A stretch of DNA of 45,166 nt from Pseudomonadota bacterium (lineage in GTDB: Bacteria > Pseudomonadota > Alphaproteobacteria > Sphingomonadales > Sphingomonadaceae). Within the stretch, counting starts at the first letter, position 1; every line of letters begins with the position of its first letter. The stretch lies in contig JADDQD010000108.1 in the NCBI GenBank assembly GCA_016781555.1, positions 833 through 45,998 on the forward strand, given 5' to 3'. Shown here in pieces: positions 8,976 through 17,557 of this stretch. The position numbers and the translations under genes are program-made. The notes below the pieces were generated by a model. The model saw only the letters and a list, made by a program, of their open reading frames with translations, was not told the origin of the DNA and made no database searches.

Positions 8976-10486
8976 AATGTAACGCCGCGTTTCCAGATTG
9001 CGATTTCGCGTTCTCCATTCCGTTCGGCCGCCGTGGGCGCGCCGGACGCGATTGCCACCAACCGTTCGAGCAGAGCGTCCGCTACCCGTTCAAGGCCGTC
9101 TTCCAGCACTCGGCCGGCATCGAAGTCAATCCACCCCTTCTTGCGGTCCGCAAGCGCGCTGTTGGACGCGATCTTCACGGTGGGCACCGGAAAGCCCAGC
9201 GGCGTGCCGCGGCCGGTTGTGAAAAGGATGAGCGTGGCTCCCGCAGCCGCGAGGGCAGTGGAGGAGACGGCGTCGTTGCCCGGCGCCTCCAATAAGGTGA
9301 GGCCCTTCCGGCGCACTCGGGCCCCATAGCGGAGCACATCGTCAACGGGTGCCTGGCCCGCCTTCTGCACCGCGCCGAGGGACTTCTCCTCAAGCGTGGT
9401 TATCCCGCCCGCAATGTTGCCGGGGGAGGGATTTTCCGAAACCGGCTGGCCGTTGTCCAGAAAGTAGCGCTTGAAGTCGTTCACCACGCCGACAATGCCG
9501 TCAAAAACGGCCTCGTCCCGGGCTCTCGCCATCAGCAAATGTTCCGCGCCGAATATTTCGGGGATTTCAGTCAGCACGGCCGAGCCGCCGGCCCCGACCA
9601 CGCGATCGGCCATTCGCCCAACGAGGGGGTTGGCAGTGAGGCCCGAAAAGCCGTCGGATCCACCGCATTTCAGGCCGATCACGAGATCGCTCAGGGGAGT
9701 GGGCGCACGCTCGGCAAGGGCTGCGGTTGCGACCAAGGCATCGACCATCTGCAGGCCTTCCTCAATCTCGTCCTCGACTCCTTGCGCGCGAAGCACCCGA
9801 ATGCGGCCGCGGAGCCCCTCGGGGATCTCGTCCATCAGCCGGTCAGCCTGGTTCGATTCGCAACCCAGGCCCAAGAGCAATACCCCGCCTGCATTGGGAT
9901 GGCAGGCGAGGGCAGCGAGCAAGGCGCGCGTGCCGTCGAGATCCCCGCCGAGTTGCGAGCATCCGTGCGGGTGCGTGAAAGCATGGACGCCGTCCACCCG
10001 GCTCCCGTGCCGTGCGTTGGCGATCTGAGCGATGCGGTCGGCGGTGCGCGCAACGCAGCCTACGGTCGGCAGTATCCAGATTTCGTTGCGCGTGCCCACA
10101 CGGCCATCAGGGCGTCGATAGCCCAAGAAGGTGCCGCTTGGCTGGGGCAGGGGCGTGCCTTTCACCGGCGCGTAGCGATAGCCCTCCACGCCCGACAGCA
10201 AGGTTTCGACATTGTGGGTGTGGACGTGCGCGCCCGCTTCGGCCGCCGCCTTCATTCGGCCGATCGCCCAGCCGAACTTGCGGATTTCGGCGCCCTCTTC
10301 GAGTGGATGAAGCGCCACCTTGTGCCCGTGAGGAATCGGCTCGGCTGCGGTAAGCACGCGCCCGGCAACTTCCACTTGCTCCCCCGCCGCGATCGGCCGC
10401 AGCGCCACCGCGACGTCGTCGGCCGGGTGGAGCTGAAGAACGGTTGGCGCTTGAGCATCGCCGACAAGGGAGGAGGCCTGCGTCAT
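8972..10486 (-). CDS. uxaA: Altronate dehydratase (UxaA)
   Basis: LQLHPADDVAVALRPIAAG...FLGYRRPDGRVGTRNEIWILPTVGCV...LGCESNQ...GLKCGGSDGFSGLTANP...EIPEIFGAEHLL; overlaps next gene by 4 nt. Confidence 0.93.
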   Translation of the reverse strand: MTQASSLVGDAQAPTVLQLHPADDVAVALRPIAAGEQVEVAGRVLTAAEPIPHGHKVALHPLEEGAEIRKFGWAIGRMKAAAEAGAHVHTHNVETLLSGVEGYRYAPVKGTPLPQPSGTFLGYRRPDGRVGTRNEIWILPTVGCVARTADRIAQIANARHGSRVDGVHAFTHPHGCSQLGGDLDGTRALLAALACHPNAGGVLLLGLGCESNQADRLMDEIPEGLRGRIRVLRAQGVEDEIEEGLQMVDALVATAALAERAPTPLSDLVIGLKCGGSDGFSGLTANPLVGRMADRVVGAGGSAVLTEIPEIFGAEHLLMARARDEAVFDGIVGVVNDFKRYFLDNGQPVSENPSPGNIAGGITTLEEKSLGAVQKAGQAPVDDVLRYGARVRRKGLTLLEAPGNDAVSSTALAAAGATLILFTTGRGTPLGFPVPTVKIASNSALADRKKGWIDFDAGRVLEDGLERVADALLERLVAIASGAPTAAERNGEREIAIWKRGVTL

Positions 10487-10524
10487 TCTTGCTTCCGCTG
10501 TTCTTGCTTCCGCTGTTCTTGCAT
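10483..10524 (-). CDS. Possible 13-aa leader uORF MQEQRKQEQRKQE, ATGA-overlapping uxaA
   Basis: ATGCAAGAACAGCGGAAGCAAGAACAGCGGAAGCAAGAATGA on minus strand between operator site 3 and the uxaA start. Confidence 0.35.
   Translation of the reverse strand: MQEQRKQEQRKQE
10486..10522. repeat. 15-bp tandem repeat (TTCTTGCTTCCGCTG, about 2.5 copies)
   Basis: Exact copies at 10486-10500 and 10501-10515, partial at 10516-10522. Confidence 0.95.
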
Positions 10525-10529
10525 CGGGC

Positions 10530-10543
10530 GGAAACCGGTGTCA
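10530..10543. promoter_or_regulatory. Operator-like motif site 3 (GGAAACCGGTGTCA)
   Basis: Identical to sites 1 and 2; between divergent uxaA operon and LacI-family regulator. Confidence 0.75.
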
Positions 10544-10644
10544 TTGTAGGCCGCCGACGCCGCTTCGGCAAGGCCCAGCGAGCGCCATCTATTGTGGCCA
10601 CCGCAGGCTGGCGGAGCTATCGTGCGTGCATTGGAGAGGATCAG

Positions 10645-11700
10645 TTGGCGGACACGGACGACAAGCTTTCCGCAGCTTTGCGCGCGAAGCCGACCATCAA
10701 CGATGTTGCGAGGCTTGCCGGAGTTTCGAAAAAGACGGTGAGCCGGGTTATCAACCGCTCTCCCCTCCTCAACGACGAAACGCGCGATCGAGTCCAGCAG
10801 GTTATCAAGGAGCTGGGCTACGTGCCCAATCCCCAGGCGCGTGCGCTCGCGCTCCGGCGCAATTTCCTTGTCGGCCTTATCCACGACAATCCCAACGCGC
10901 AGATGGTGCTGAACGTTCAGCAGGGCATCCTCGAAGCTCTCCAGGGAACGGAGTTCGAGCTGGTCGTCCGTCCGGTGGACCGCCGCTCCTCCGCAATGCT
11001 CGACGATATTCGCGATCTCCTGCAGCGGCAGCGGCTGTTCGGCGTGGTGCTGCTCCCGCCGATATCCGAAAATGACGCGCTTGCGCATCTGTGCGAGGAG
11101 CTAGGGGTTCGCTACACTCGAATGGGCTCGGCCGAGCTCGACGGTCCCGATCACATGGTCGCGTCCAACGACCGCGAGGCCGTGCGCGAGGCAACGGCTT
11201 ACCTAGTGGAGCAGGGTCATAGGCTGATCGGCTTCGTGCAGGGACCGGATGGGTTCCGCTCGGCAGCCGAACGTCGGCTGGGCTTCGAAGACGCCCTGGC
11301 GGCGGCCGGGATCAAGCTGCAGCGGAGTTTGATGGAAGAAGGAAACTACACGTTCGAATCGGGTATAGCCGCGGCCAATCACCTGCTGGACTTGTCGCCA
11401 CGACCGACGGCGATCTTCGCTTCGAACGATGAAATGGCGGCCGGGGTGGTGCATGCCGCCCGGCACCGTGGTATTTCCGTGCCCGAGGACCTCTCCGTGA
11501 TCGGCTTCGACGATACGGCAATCGCCGCGCATATCTGGCCGCCGCTCACCACGGTTCGTTGGCCGATCATCTCCATGGCACGGTCGGCGGCAACCAAGCT
11601 TGTTGGCGACGTCGTTGAACCCGTTCGGCCGGTGGAGGATGGCCCGATCTTTCTGTCGACGCTTGTGCGGCGGGCGTCGGTTGCCCCGCCCAGGAGCTAG
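10645..11700 (+). CDS. LacI-family transcriptional regulator
   Basis: KPTINDVARLAGVSKKTVSRVINRSPLLNDETRDRVQQVIKELGYVPNPQARALALRRNFLVGLI; TTG start at 10645 preceded by GAGAGGA. Confidence 0.93.
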   Translation: MADTDDKLSAALRAKPTINDVARLAGVSKKTVSRVINRSPLLNDETRDRVQQVIKELGYVPNPQARALALRRNFLVGLIHDNPNAQMVLNVQQGILEALQGTEFELVVRPVDRRSSAMLDDIRDLLQRQRLFGVVLLPPISENDALAHLCEELGVRYTRMGSAELDGPDHMVASNDREAVREATAYLVEQGHRLIGFVQGPDGFRSAAERRLGFEDALAAAGIKLQRSLMEEGNYTFESGIAAANHLLDLSPRPTAIFASNDEMAAGVVHAARHRGISVPEDLSVIGFDDTAIAAHIWPPLTTVRWPIISMARSAATKLVGDVVEPVRPVEDGPIFLSTLVRRASVAPPRS

Positions 11701-11738
11701 GCTCACGCGCTTGTGCCGAAGCCACTTGCAAGCGCTTG

Positions 11739-11752
11739 TGACACCGGTTACC
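11739..11752. promoter_or_regulatory. Operator-like motif site 4 (TGACACCGGTTACC)
   Basis: Reverse complement GGTAACCGGTGTCA, one mismatch to sites 1-3; upstream of uxaC. Confidence 0.65.
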
Positions 11753-11804
11753 CAGAAATAACATAAGGTCGCGACGATCACCGACGATATGCGTTAGGAC
11801 GAAG

Positions 11805-13241
11805 ATGCCAAGGCCTCTGCAACTCCACCCAGACCGGCTGCTTCCTGCCGATCCCACCACCCGCTCGATTGCGCGCGCGCTCTACCAACAAGTGAGGGCG
11901 CTGCCGATCGTCAGCCCGCACGGGCATACCGATCCGGCCTGGTTCGCGACCAATGCGCCGTGGACGAACCCGGCCGAGCTGCTGCTCGCGCCCGACCATT
12001 ATCTTTATCGGATGCTGTACAGCCAAGGCGTGCCGCTCGAAGCGCTTGGCGTTTCCAGCAAAGCGGGGCCGTCTTCGGCCGATCCGCGCAGTTCGTGGCG
12101 CTTGTTTGCGAGCCACTATTATCTCTTCCGCGGAACGCCCTCGCGAATGTGGCTCGACCATGTTTTCGCCGAAGTGTTCGGCATGGACGTGGCCCTCGAA
12201 CCCGCCACCGCCGATCTTTTCTATGACCGCTTGACCGAACAGCTGGCGACGCCGAGCTTTCGTCCGCGTGCCTTGTTCGAACGATTTGGCATCGAGCTTC
12301 TGGCAACCACCGAAGGTCCGCATGAAGACCTCGTCCATCATGCTGCCATCCGGAGCTCCGGTTGGAGTGGACGCGTGGTCACCACCTATCGCCCGGACGC
12401 GGTGATCGACCCGGAGCACGAAGATTTTGCTTCCGCGCTCGCTCGCTTCGCCGAGCTTTCGGGCGAGGACGTCCACAGCTGGTCCGGCTATCTCGCCGCG
12501 CACCGGAAGCGGCGCGCCGATTTTCGTGCTGCAGGTGCGACGGCCACCGACCATGGGCACCCGACGGCACGCACGGCCAATCTTTCCTCCCTCGAGGCTG
12601 AGGCCTTGTTCGGACGCATCATCGGCGGCAGCTGGACAGCCGAAGACGCCGATCTCTTCCGCGCGCAGATGCTGACGGAAATGGCGGCGATGAGCATCGA
12701 GGACGGCATGGTGATGCAAATCCACCCGGGCGCCTTCCGCAACCACAATCGGACGCTTCACGCCACCCACGGGCGGGACAAGGGCGCCGACATCCCGACC
12801 CGCACCGATTATGTCCACGCGCTAAAGCCGCTGCTTGATCGGTTCGGTAACGAGACGCGGCTCTCGATCATTCTCTTCACCTTGGACGAGACCAGCTATG
12901 CGCGGGAGCTGGCGCCGCTTGCCGGTCATTATCCCTGCCTGAAGCTCGGCCCGGCCTGGTGGTTTCACGATAGCCCCGAAGGCATGCGCAGGTTCCGCGA
13001 AATGACCACGGAAACGGCCGGCTTCTACAACACGGTCGGGTTCAACGATGATACCCGTGCCTTCTTGTCCATCCCCGCCCGTCACGACGTCGCTCGCCGG
13101 GTGGACTGTTCGTTCCTTGCTCGGCTCGTCGCCGAGCACCGGATCGAAGACTGGGAAGCTGCGGAGCTTGCCCACGAACTGACCTACGGCCTCGTCAGGC
13201 GTGCCTATCGCCTGGACGCGCCGCGAGCCGAAGCTGCCTGA
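11805..13241 (+). CDS. uxaC: Uronate isomerase
   Basis: IVSPHGHTDPAWFATNAPWTNPAELLLAPDHYLYRMLYSQGVPLEALGV; full-length UxaC pattern. Confidence 0.94.
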   Translation: MPRPLQLHPDRLLPADPTTRSIARALYQQVRALPIVSPHGHTDPAWFATNAPWTNPAELLLAPDHYLYRMLYSQGVPLEALGVSSKAGPSSADPRSSWRLFASHYYLFRGTPSRMWLDHVFAEVFGMDVALEPATADLFYDRLTEQLATPSFRPRALFERFGIELLATTEGPHEDLVHHAAIRSSGWSGRVVTTYRPDAVIDPEHEDFASALARFAELSGEDVHSWSGYLAAHRKRRADFRAAGATATDHGHPTARTANLSSLEAEALFGRIIGGSWTAEDADLFRAQMLTEMAAMSIEDGMVMQIHPGAFRNHNRTLHATHGRDKGADIPTRTDYVHALKPLLDRFGNETRLSIILFTLDETSYARELAPLAGHYPCLKLGPAWWFHDSPEGMRRFREMTTETAGFYNTVGFNDDTRAFLSIPARHDVARRVDCSFLARLVAEHRIEDWEAAELAHELTYGLVRRAYRLDAPRAEAA

Positions 13242-13253
13242 ACGGAGACAAGA

Positions 13254-14092
13254 ATGTTCGAGAGAACCTATTACGCCACCCACCCCGACATGATGGAGTG
13301 CGTTTCCAACGAGGAACTGCGTGACGCTACCTCATTCAGAACCTCTTCCGCGAAGGCGAAGTTGTCTTGAATTACACCCATGCCGACCGCTTCGTGATCG
13401 GCGGGGTCGCCGTTGGCGCCAGCGAGGTTCGGCTTCCGGACCAGGCCGAGCCCGCTTCCGCGGCCGGGCACGCATTTCTGGAGCGTCGCGAGCTCGCCGT
13501 CGTGAACGTCGGCAGGACGGCCGGGACGGTCACCGTCGACGGTGAGACGTTCGAGCTTGGCAACAAAGACTGCCTTTACGTCACGATGGGGGCCCGTGAC
13601 GTGCGCTTTTCAGGCGCGGGCGCGCGCTTCTATCTCGCCTCCTGCCCGGCCCACAAAGGCTTCGAAACGCGCAAACTCTCGATTGCGCAGGCGAATGCGC
13701 TGGAGCGCGGCAGCCTGGAGGAGTCCAATGAACGGACAATCTATCAGCTTGTCATCCCCGGGGTGTGCGACAGCGCTCAGCTGGTCATGGGCTTGACGGT
13801 GCTGAAGCCCGGCAGCGTATGGAACACGATGCCGCCGCACATCCACGAGCGGCGCTCGGAAATCTATTTTTACTTCGAGCTGGACGGCGAGAACGACCGG
13901 GTGTTCCATTATATGGGCGAAGGCGAAGCGATGCGGCACATCGTCATCGCCAACGAGGAAGCGGTGATCAGTCCGCCCTGGTCGATCCACATGGGTTCGG
14001 GAACCCGCGCTTATGCCTTCATCTGGGCGATGGCCGGCGAGAACCAGGATTATACCGACATGAACGTTCTGGACATCTGCCAGCTGCAGTAG
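13254..14092 (+). pseudogene. kduI: 5-keto-4-deoxyuronate isomerase (KduI), apparent -1 frameshift near 13325/13326
   Basis: Frame 1 [24 protein letters not shown] continues in frame 2 as (R)[29 protein letters not shown]...; restoring one base before 13326 gives an uninterrupted KduI. Confidence 0.85.
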
Positions 14093-14117
14093 CAGCCGAG
14101 TGCTTGGGGGAACTTCA

Positions 14118-14873
14118 GTGAACAATCCTTTCGACCTCACGGGCCGCGTTGCCATCGTGACGGGCGCAAACACCGGCATCGGGCAAGGGCTAGCTGTTGC
14201 GCTTGCCGCAGCGGGAGCCGATGTCGCTCTGGTTGGCCGCTCGCCCGCCGACGAGACGGCGGAGCAGGTACGCGCGCTTGGCCGGCGGGCGGCACTCGTT
14301 CGCGCCGACCTTTCCACCATTGCTCCTGTTCAGGATGTCGTTGACCAAACGCTCGGCGAACTCGGCGGCCTGGACATTCTCGTCAACAACGCCGGCATCA
14401 TCCGCCGCGCGGACGCGGTCGACTTTTCGGAGGAAGATTGGGACGCGGTTGTCGACACCAACCTCAAGTCGGTCTTCTTTCTTTGTCAGGCGGCGGGCCG
14501 TCACCTGATCGCACAAGGGCGCGGCAAGATCATCAACATCGCTTCGATGCTGAGCTTCCAGGGCGGCATTCGCGTACCGAGCTATACGGCCTCCAAGTCG
14601 GGCGTGGCTGGCCTCACCAAACTGCTCGCCAACGAATGGGCGGCCAGAGGCATCAACGTCAACGCCATCGCGCCCGGATATATCGCCACCAACAATACCG
14701 CGGCGCTGCAGGCCGACGAGAACCGCAACCGGCAGATCATGGAGCGGATCCCAGCCGGGCGCTGGGGCGACCCGTCCGACCTTGGCGGAGCGGCCGTGTT
14801 CCTTGCCTCAAGCGCTTCCGATTACGTGCAGGGGCATGTTCTTGCCGTTGATGGCGGCTGGCTCGCGCGCTGA
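14118..14873 (+). CDS. kduD: SDR oxidoreductase, 2-dehydro-3-deoxy-D-gluconate 5-dehydrogenase (KduD)
   Basis: FDLTGRVAIVTGANTGIGQGLAVALAAAGADV...NNAGIIRRADAVDFSEEDWDAVVDTNLKSVFFLCQAAGRH...YTASKSGVAGLTK; GTG start at 14118. Confidence 0.9.
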   Translation: MNNPFDLTGRVAIVTGANTGIGQGLAVALAAAGADVALVGRSPADETAEQVRALGRRAALVRADLSTIAPVQDVVDQTLGELGGLDILVNNAGIIRRADAVDFSEEDWDAVVDTNLKSVFFLCQAAGRHLIAQGRGKIINIASMLSFQGGIRVPSYTASKSGVAGLTKLLANEWAARGINVNAIAPGYIATNNTAALQADENRNRQIMERIPAGRWGDPSDLGGAAVFLASSASDYVQGHVLAVDGGWLAR

Positions 14874-15880
14874 TGGCGACCGTCGCCTGCTTCGGTGAGC
14901 TGCTCCTGCGCCTGACCGCGCCGGGGCGCGAACTGCTGCTGCAGCGGCCGCACCTGGACGTCCACATTGGCGGCGCTGAAGCCAATGTCGCAATCGGGCT
15001 GGCCTCGCTCGGCCATTCCACCAGGGTCGTCAGCATCGTTCCCGACACCGCGCTTGGGCAGGCCGCAATCGGCTATCTGCGGCGGTACGGCGTGGACGCT
15101 TCTGACGTCGCCACGGCGGCGGGGCGGATGGGGCTTTACTTCCTTGCGCAAGGGGCAGGGCTGCGCGCGTCCGAGATCGTGTACGATCGCGAAGGAAGCA
15201 GCTTCGCGCTTGCATCGCGCGAGAGCTTTGATTGGGACCGCCTGCTGCAGGGCGTCGACCTTCTTCACATGTCCGGGATCACGCCGGCGCTTGGGCCCCA
15301 ATCGGCTGAAGCTGCCATTGCCGCGGGGGAAGCCGCCGAGCGCCTGGGCGTCGCGATCTCGTTCGACGGCAATTACCGCGCCCAGCTGTGGGAGCGCTGG
15401 CAGAGCAACCCGCGCGAAATCCTGACGCGGCTCGTGAGCAAGGCCGAAATCCTATTCGGGAATCACCGCGACGTCTCGCTTCTGCTCGGAACGCGCTTCA
15501 GCGGCGATGGTGCGGATCGCCGCCGCGAAGCTGCGGAAGCGGCCTTTGCGGCCTTTCCCAAGCTGAAGCTGATTGCTTCAACAGCCCGCCACATCGACGA
15601 TGCCGATCGGCACCGGATCTCCGCACGAGTTGATAGGCGGGAAAGCGCGGCACAGACCGAGGAGGTAGTGGTCGCCGGTATCATCGACCGGATCGGGGCG
15701 GGAGACGCTTTCGCGGCCGGCATTCTGCACGGCCTTCGGCTCGGCGCCGACCTCGACTGGACCGTTCGGTCGGGCCTCTCTTTGACATGCCTGAAGCACA
15801 GCCTGCCGGGGGATGCGAGCCTGTTCGGCCGCCGGGACATCGAAGCGTTCATGTCCGGTGAGCTAGACGTCAGGCGCTGA
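14873..15880 (+). CDS. kdgK: PfkB-family sugar kinase, 2-keto-3-deoxygluconate kinase
   Basis: MATVACFGELLLRLTAPGRELLLQ...GGAEANVAIGLASLGH...DRIGAGDAFAAGILHGL. Confidence 0.85.
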   Translation: MATVACFGELLLRLTAPGRELLLQRPHLDVHIGGAEANVAIGLASLGHSTRVVSIVPDTALGQAAIGYLRRYGVDASDVATAAGRMGLYFLAQGAGLRASEIVYDREGSSFALASRESFDWDRLLQGVDLLHMSGITPALGPQSAEAAIAAGEAAERLGVAISFDGNYRAQLWERWQSNPREILTRLVSKAEILFGNHRDVSLLLGTRFSGDGADRRREAAEAAFAAFPKLKLIASTARHIDDADRHRISARVDRRESAAQTEEVVVAGIIDRIGAGDAFAAGILHGLRLGADLDWTVRSGLSLTCLKHSLPGDASLFGRRDIEAFMSGELDVRR

Positions 15881-17424
15881 TGATCAGCCGGCGCGCGCTT
15901 CTCGCTGGAGCTGCCGGCGCTACCTTGCTGCCTTCCACGATCCGAGCGGCGCCGAACCGCCCAACCGTCACCACGAGCCTCGGCCGGTTTCGCGGCAGCA
16001 GCGAAGGCGGGCTCCACGTCTTCCGCGGCATACGGTACGGCGTGGCCCCGCGCTTCCAGGCACCGCATGTGCCCAGAGCCAGCCGCGAGACAATCGAGGC
16101 GGTCGCATTCGGACCGTCAGCCCCGCAAAGAAGTGAACGTTACCGCCCCCAGAGCGAAGACTGCCTGTTCCTCAACATCTGGACTCCGGACGCGCGCCAA
16201 GGGGCAAAGCGCCCGGTCATGGTGTACATTCATGGCGGCGCATATTCGAACGGCAGCGTGGTCGATCCGCTGAACGACGGCCGCCACTTGGCGGCGCGGG
16301 GGGAGGTGGTGGTGGTCACGCTCAATCACCGCCTGAATGCGTTCGGCTACCTTTACCTCGCGCGCCTCGATCCGCGCTTTCCGGACAGCGGCAATGCCGG
16401 GCAGCTCGATCAGATCCTCGCCTTGAAGTGGATCCGGGCGAACGTCGGCAGGTTCGGCGGCGACCCGGATCGCATCATGCTTTTCGGCCAATCGGGCGGC
16501 GGCGCCAAGATCGCGACCATGATGGGGATGCCCGCTGCTCGCGGACTCTTCCACGGTGCAGCCACCATGAGCGGGCAGCAGGTAACGGCCTCGGGGCCGC
16601 TCAACGCGACTGCCCGCGCCAAGGCTTTTCTCGACGCGCTGAAGGCCACGCCCGGCGACCTCCTCGACATGCCGTGGCAACGCCTGCTGGACGGCCTCGC
16701 CGCCGTCGATGCCGTGCTGGGCGGCGGCGTTTATTTCGGTCCGGTGCTCGACATGAAGTGGCTGACGCGGCACCCGTTCTGGCCCGACGCGAACCCGCAG
16801 TCGAACAGCATTCCGATGATCCTTGGCAATACAAAGGATGAGACGCGCGGCTTCTTCGGCCCCGATCACCCGAAAGTCGTCGGCCTCAACTGGAACAACA
16901 TCGCGGAGCGTCTTGCGCCCGAGCTTCGTATCGACATTCACCCTGAATGGGTTGTCTCGCAATATCGGGCGCGTTTTCCGGAGCTCAATCCCGAGCAGCT
17001 CTTCTTTCGCGCAACGACCGCGGGGAGGAGCTGGCGCGGTCAAGTCGAAGAAGCAGATGCGCGCGCGCGTTCGGGAGCCCCGACTTGGGTTTATCAGCTG
17101 GACTTTCAGTCTCCGGTCGAACCCTGGCGCGGTGCACCGCACACCCTCGACATCCCGCTCGTATTCGGGACGCTCGATGCTGAAGGCTCAATCGCCGGGA
17201 CCGGCCCGGCATCGCGGCGGGTGAGTGGAAGCATGATGGACGCGTTTGTGTCTTTTGCGCGCAGCGGCGATCCCAACCATCGCGGCATAGCCGCCTGGCC
17301 CGTCCACAGTCTGGCCAATCGCGAAACGATGATCTTTGACGAACCCCCGCACGTGATGAACGATCCCCGCCGATGGGAGCGGGAGCTGTTCGCCCGCGTC
17401 CCCTACGTGCAGCCGGGAACCTAA
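15880..17424 (+). CDS. Type-B carboxylesterase/lipase family protein, secreted
   Basis: ISRRALLAGAAGATLLPS signal; SEDCLFLNIWTPDA...VMVYIHGGAYSNGS...FGGDPDRIMLFGQSGGGAK. Confidence 0.9.
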   Translation: MISRRALLAGAAGATLLPSTIRAAPNRPTVTTSLGRFRGSSEGGLHVFRGIRYGVAPRFQAPHVPRASRETIEAVAFGPSAPQRSERYRPQSEDCLFLNIWTPDARQGAKRPVMVYIHGGAYSNGSVVDPLNDGRHLAARGEVVVVTLNHRLNAFGYLYLARLDPRFPDSGNAGQLDQILALKWIRANVGRFGGDPDRIMLFGQSGGGAKIATMMGMPAARGLFHGAATMSGQQVTASGPLNATARAKAFLDALKATPGDLLDMPWQRLLDGLAAVDAVLGGGVYFGPVLDMKWLTRHPFWPDANPQSNSIPMILGNTKDETRGFFGPDHPKVVGLNWNNIAERLAPELRIDIHPEWVVSQYRARFPELNPEQLFFRATTAGRSWRGQVEEADARARSGAPTWVYQLDFQSPVEPWRGAPHTLDIPLVFGTLDAEGSIAGTGPASRRVSGSMMDAFVSFARSGDPNHRGIAAWPVHSLANRETMIFDEPPHVMNDPRRWERELFARVPYVQPGT

Positions 17425-17499
17425 GAGGGTTCGAAACTCCCCGCGCGAGTCACAGCTCCGGTCTTCAAGAGGTCTTGACGGCGCTGCGAAAAGTGGGAA

Positions 17500-17513
17500 T
17501 GATACCGGTGTCA
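17500..17513. promoter_or_regulatory. Operator-like motif site 5 (TGATACCGGTGTCA)
   Basis: Near-perfect palindrome, one mismatch to TGACACCGGTGTCA; upstream of Gfo/Idh/MocA gene. Confidence 0.75.
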
Positions 17514-17557
17514 TCTGAAGCGGACGGTCACTGTCCCACAGGTCCAGGAGAAGGTGA

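Noticed and set aside
11778-12818. 346-aa minus-strand ORF
   Set aside because: Antisense shadow of uxaC
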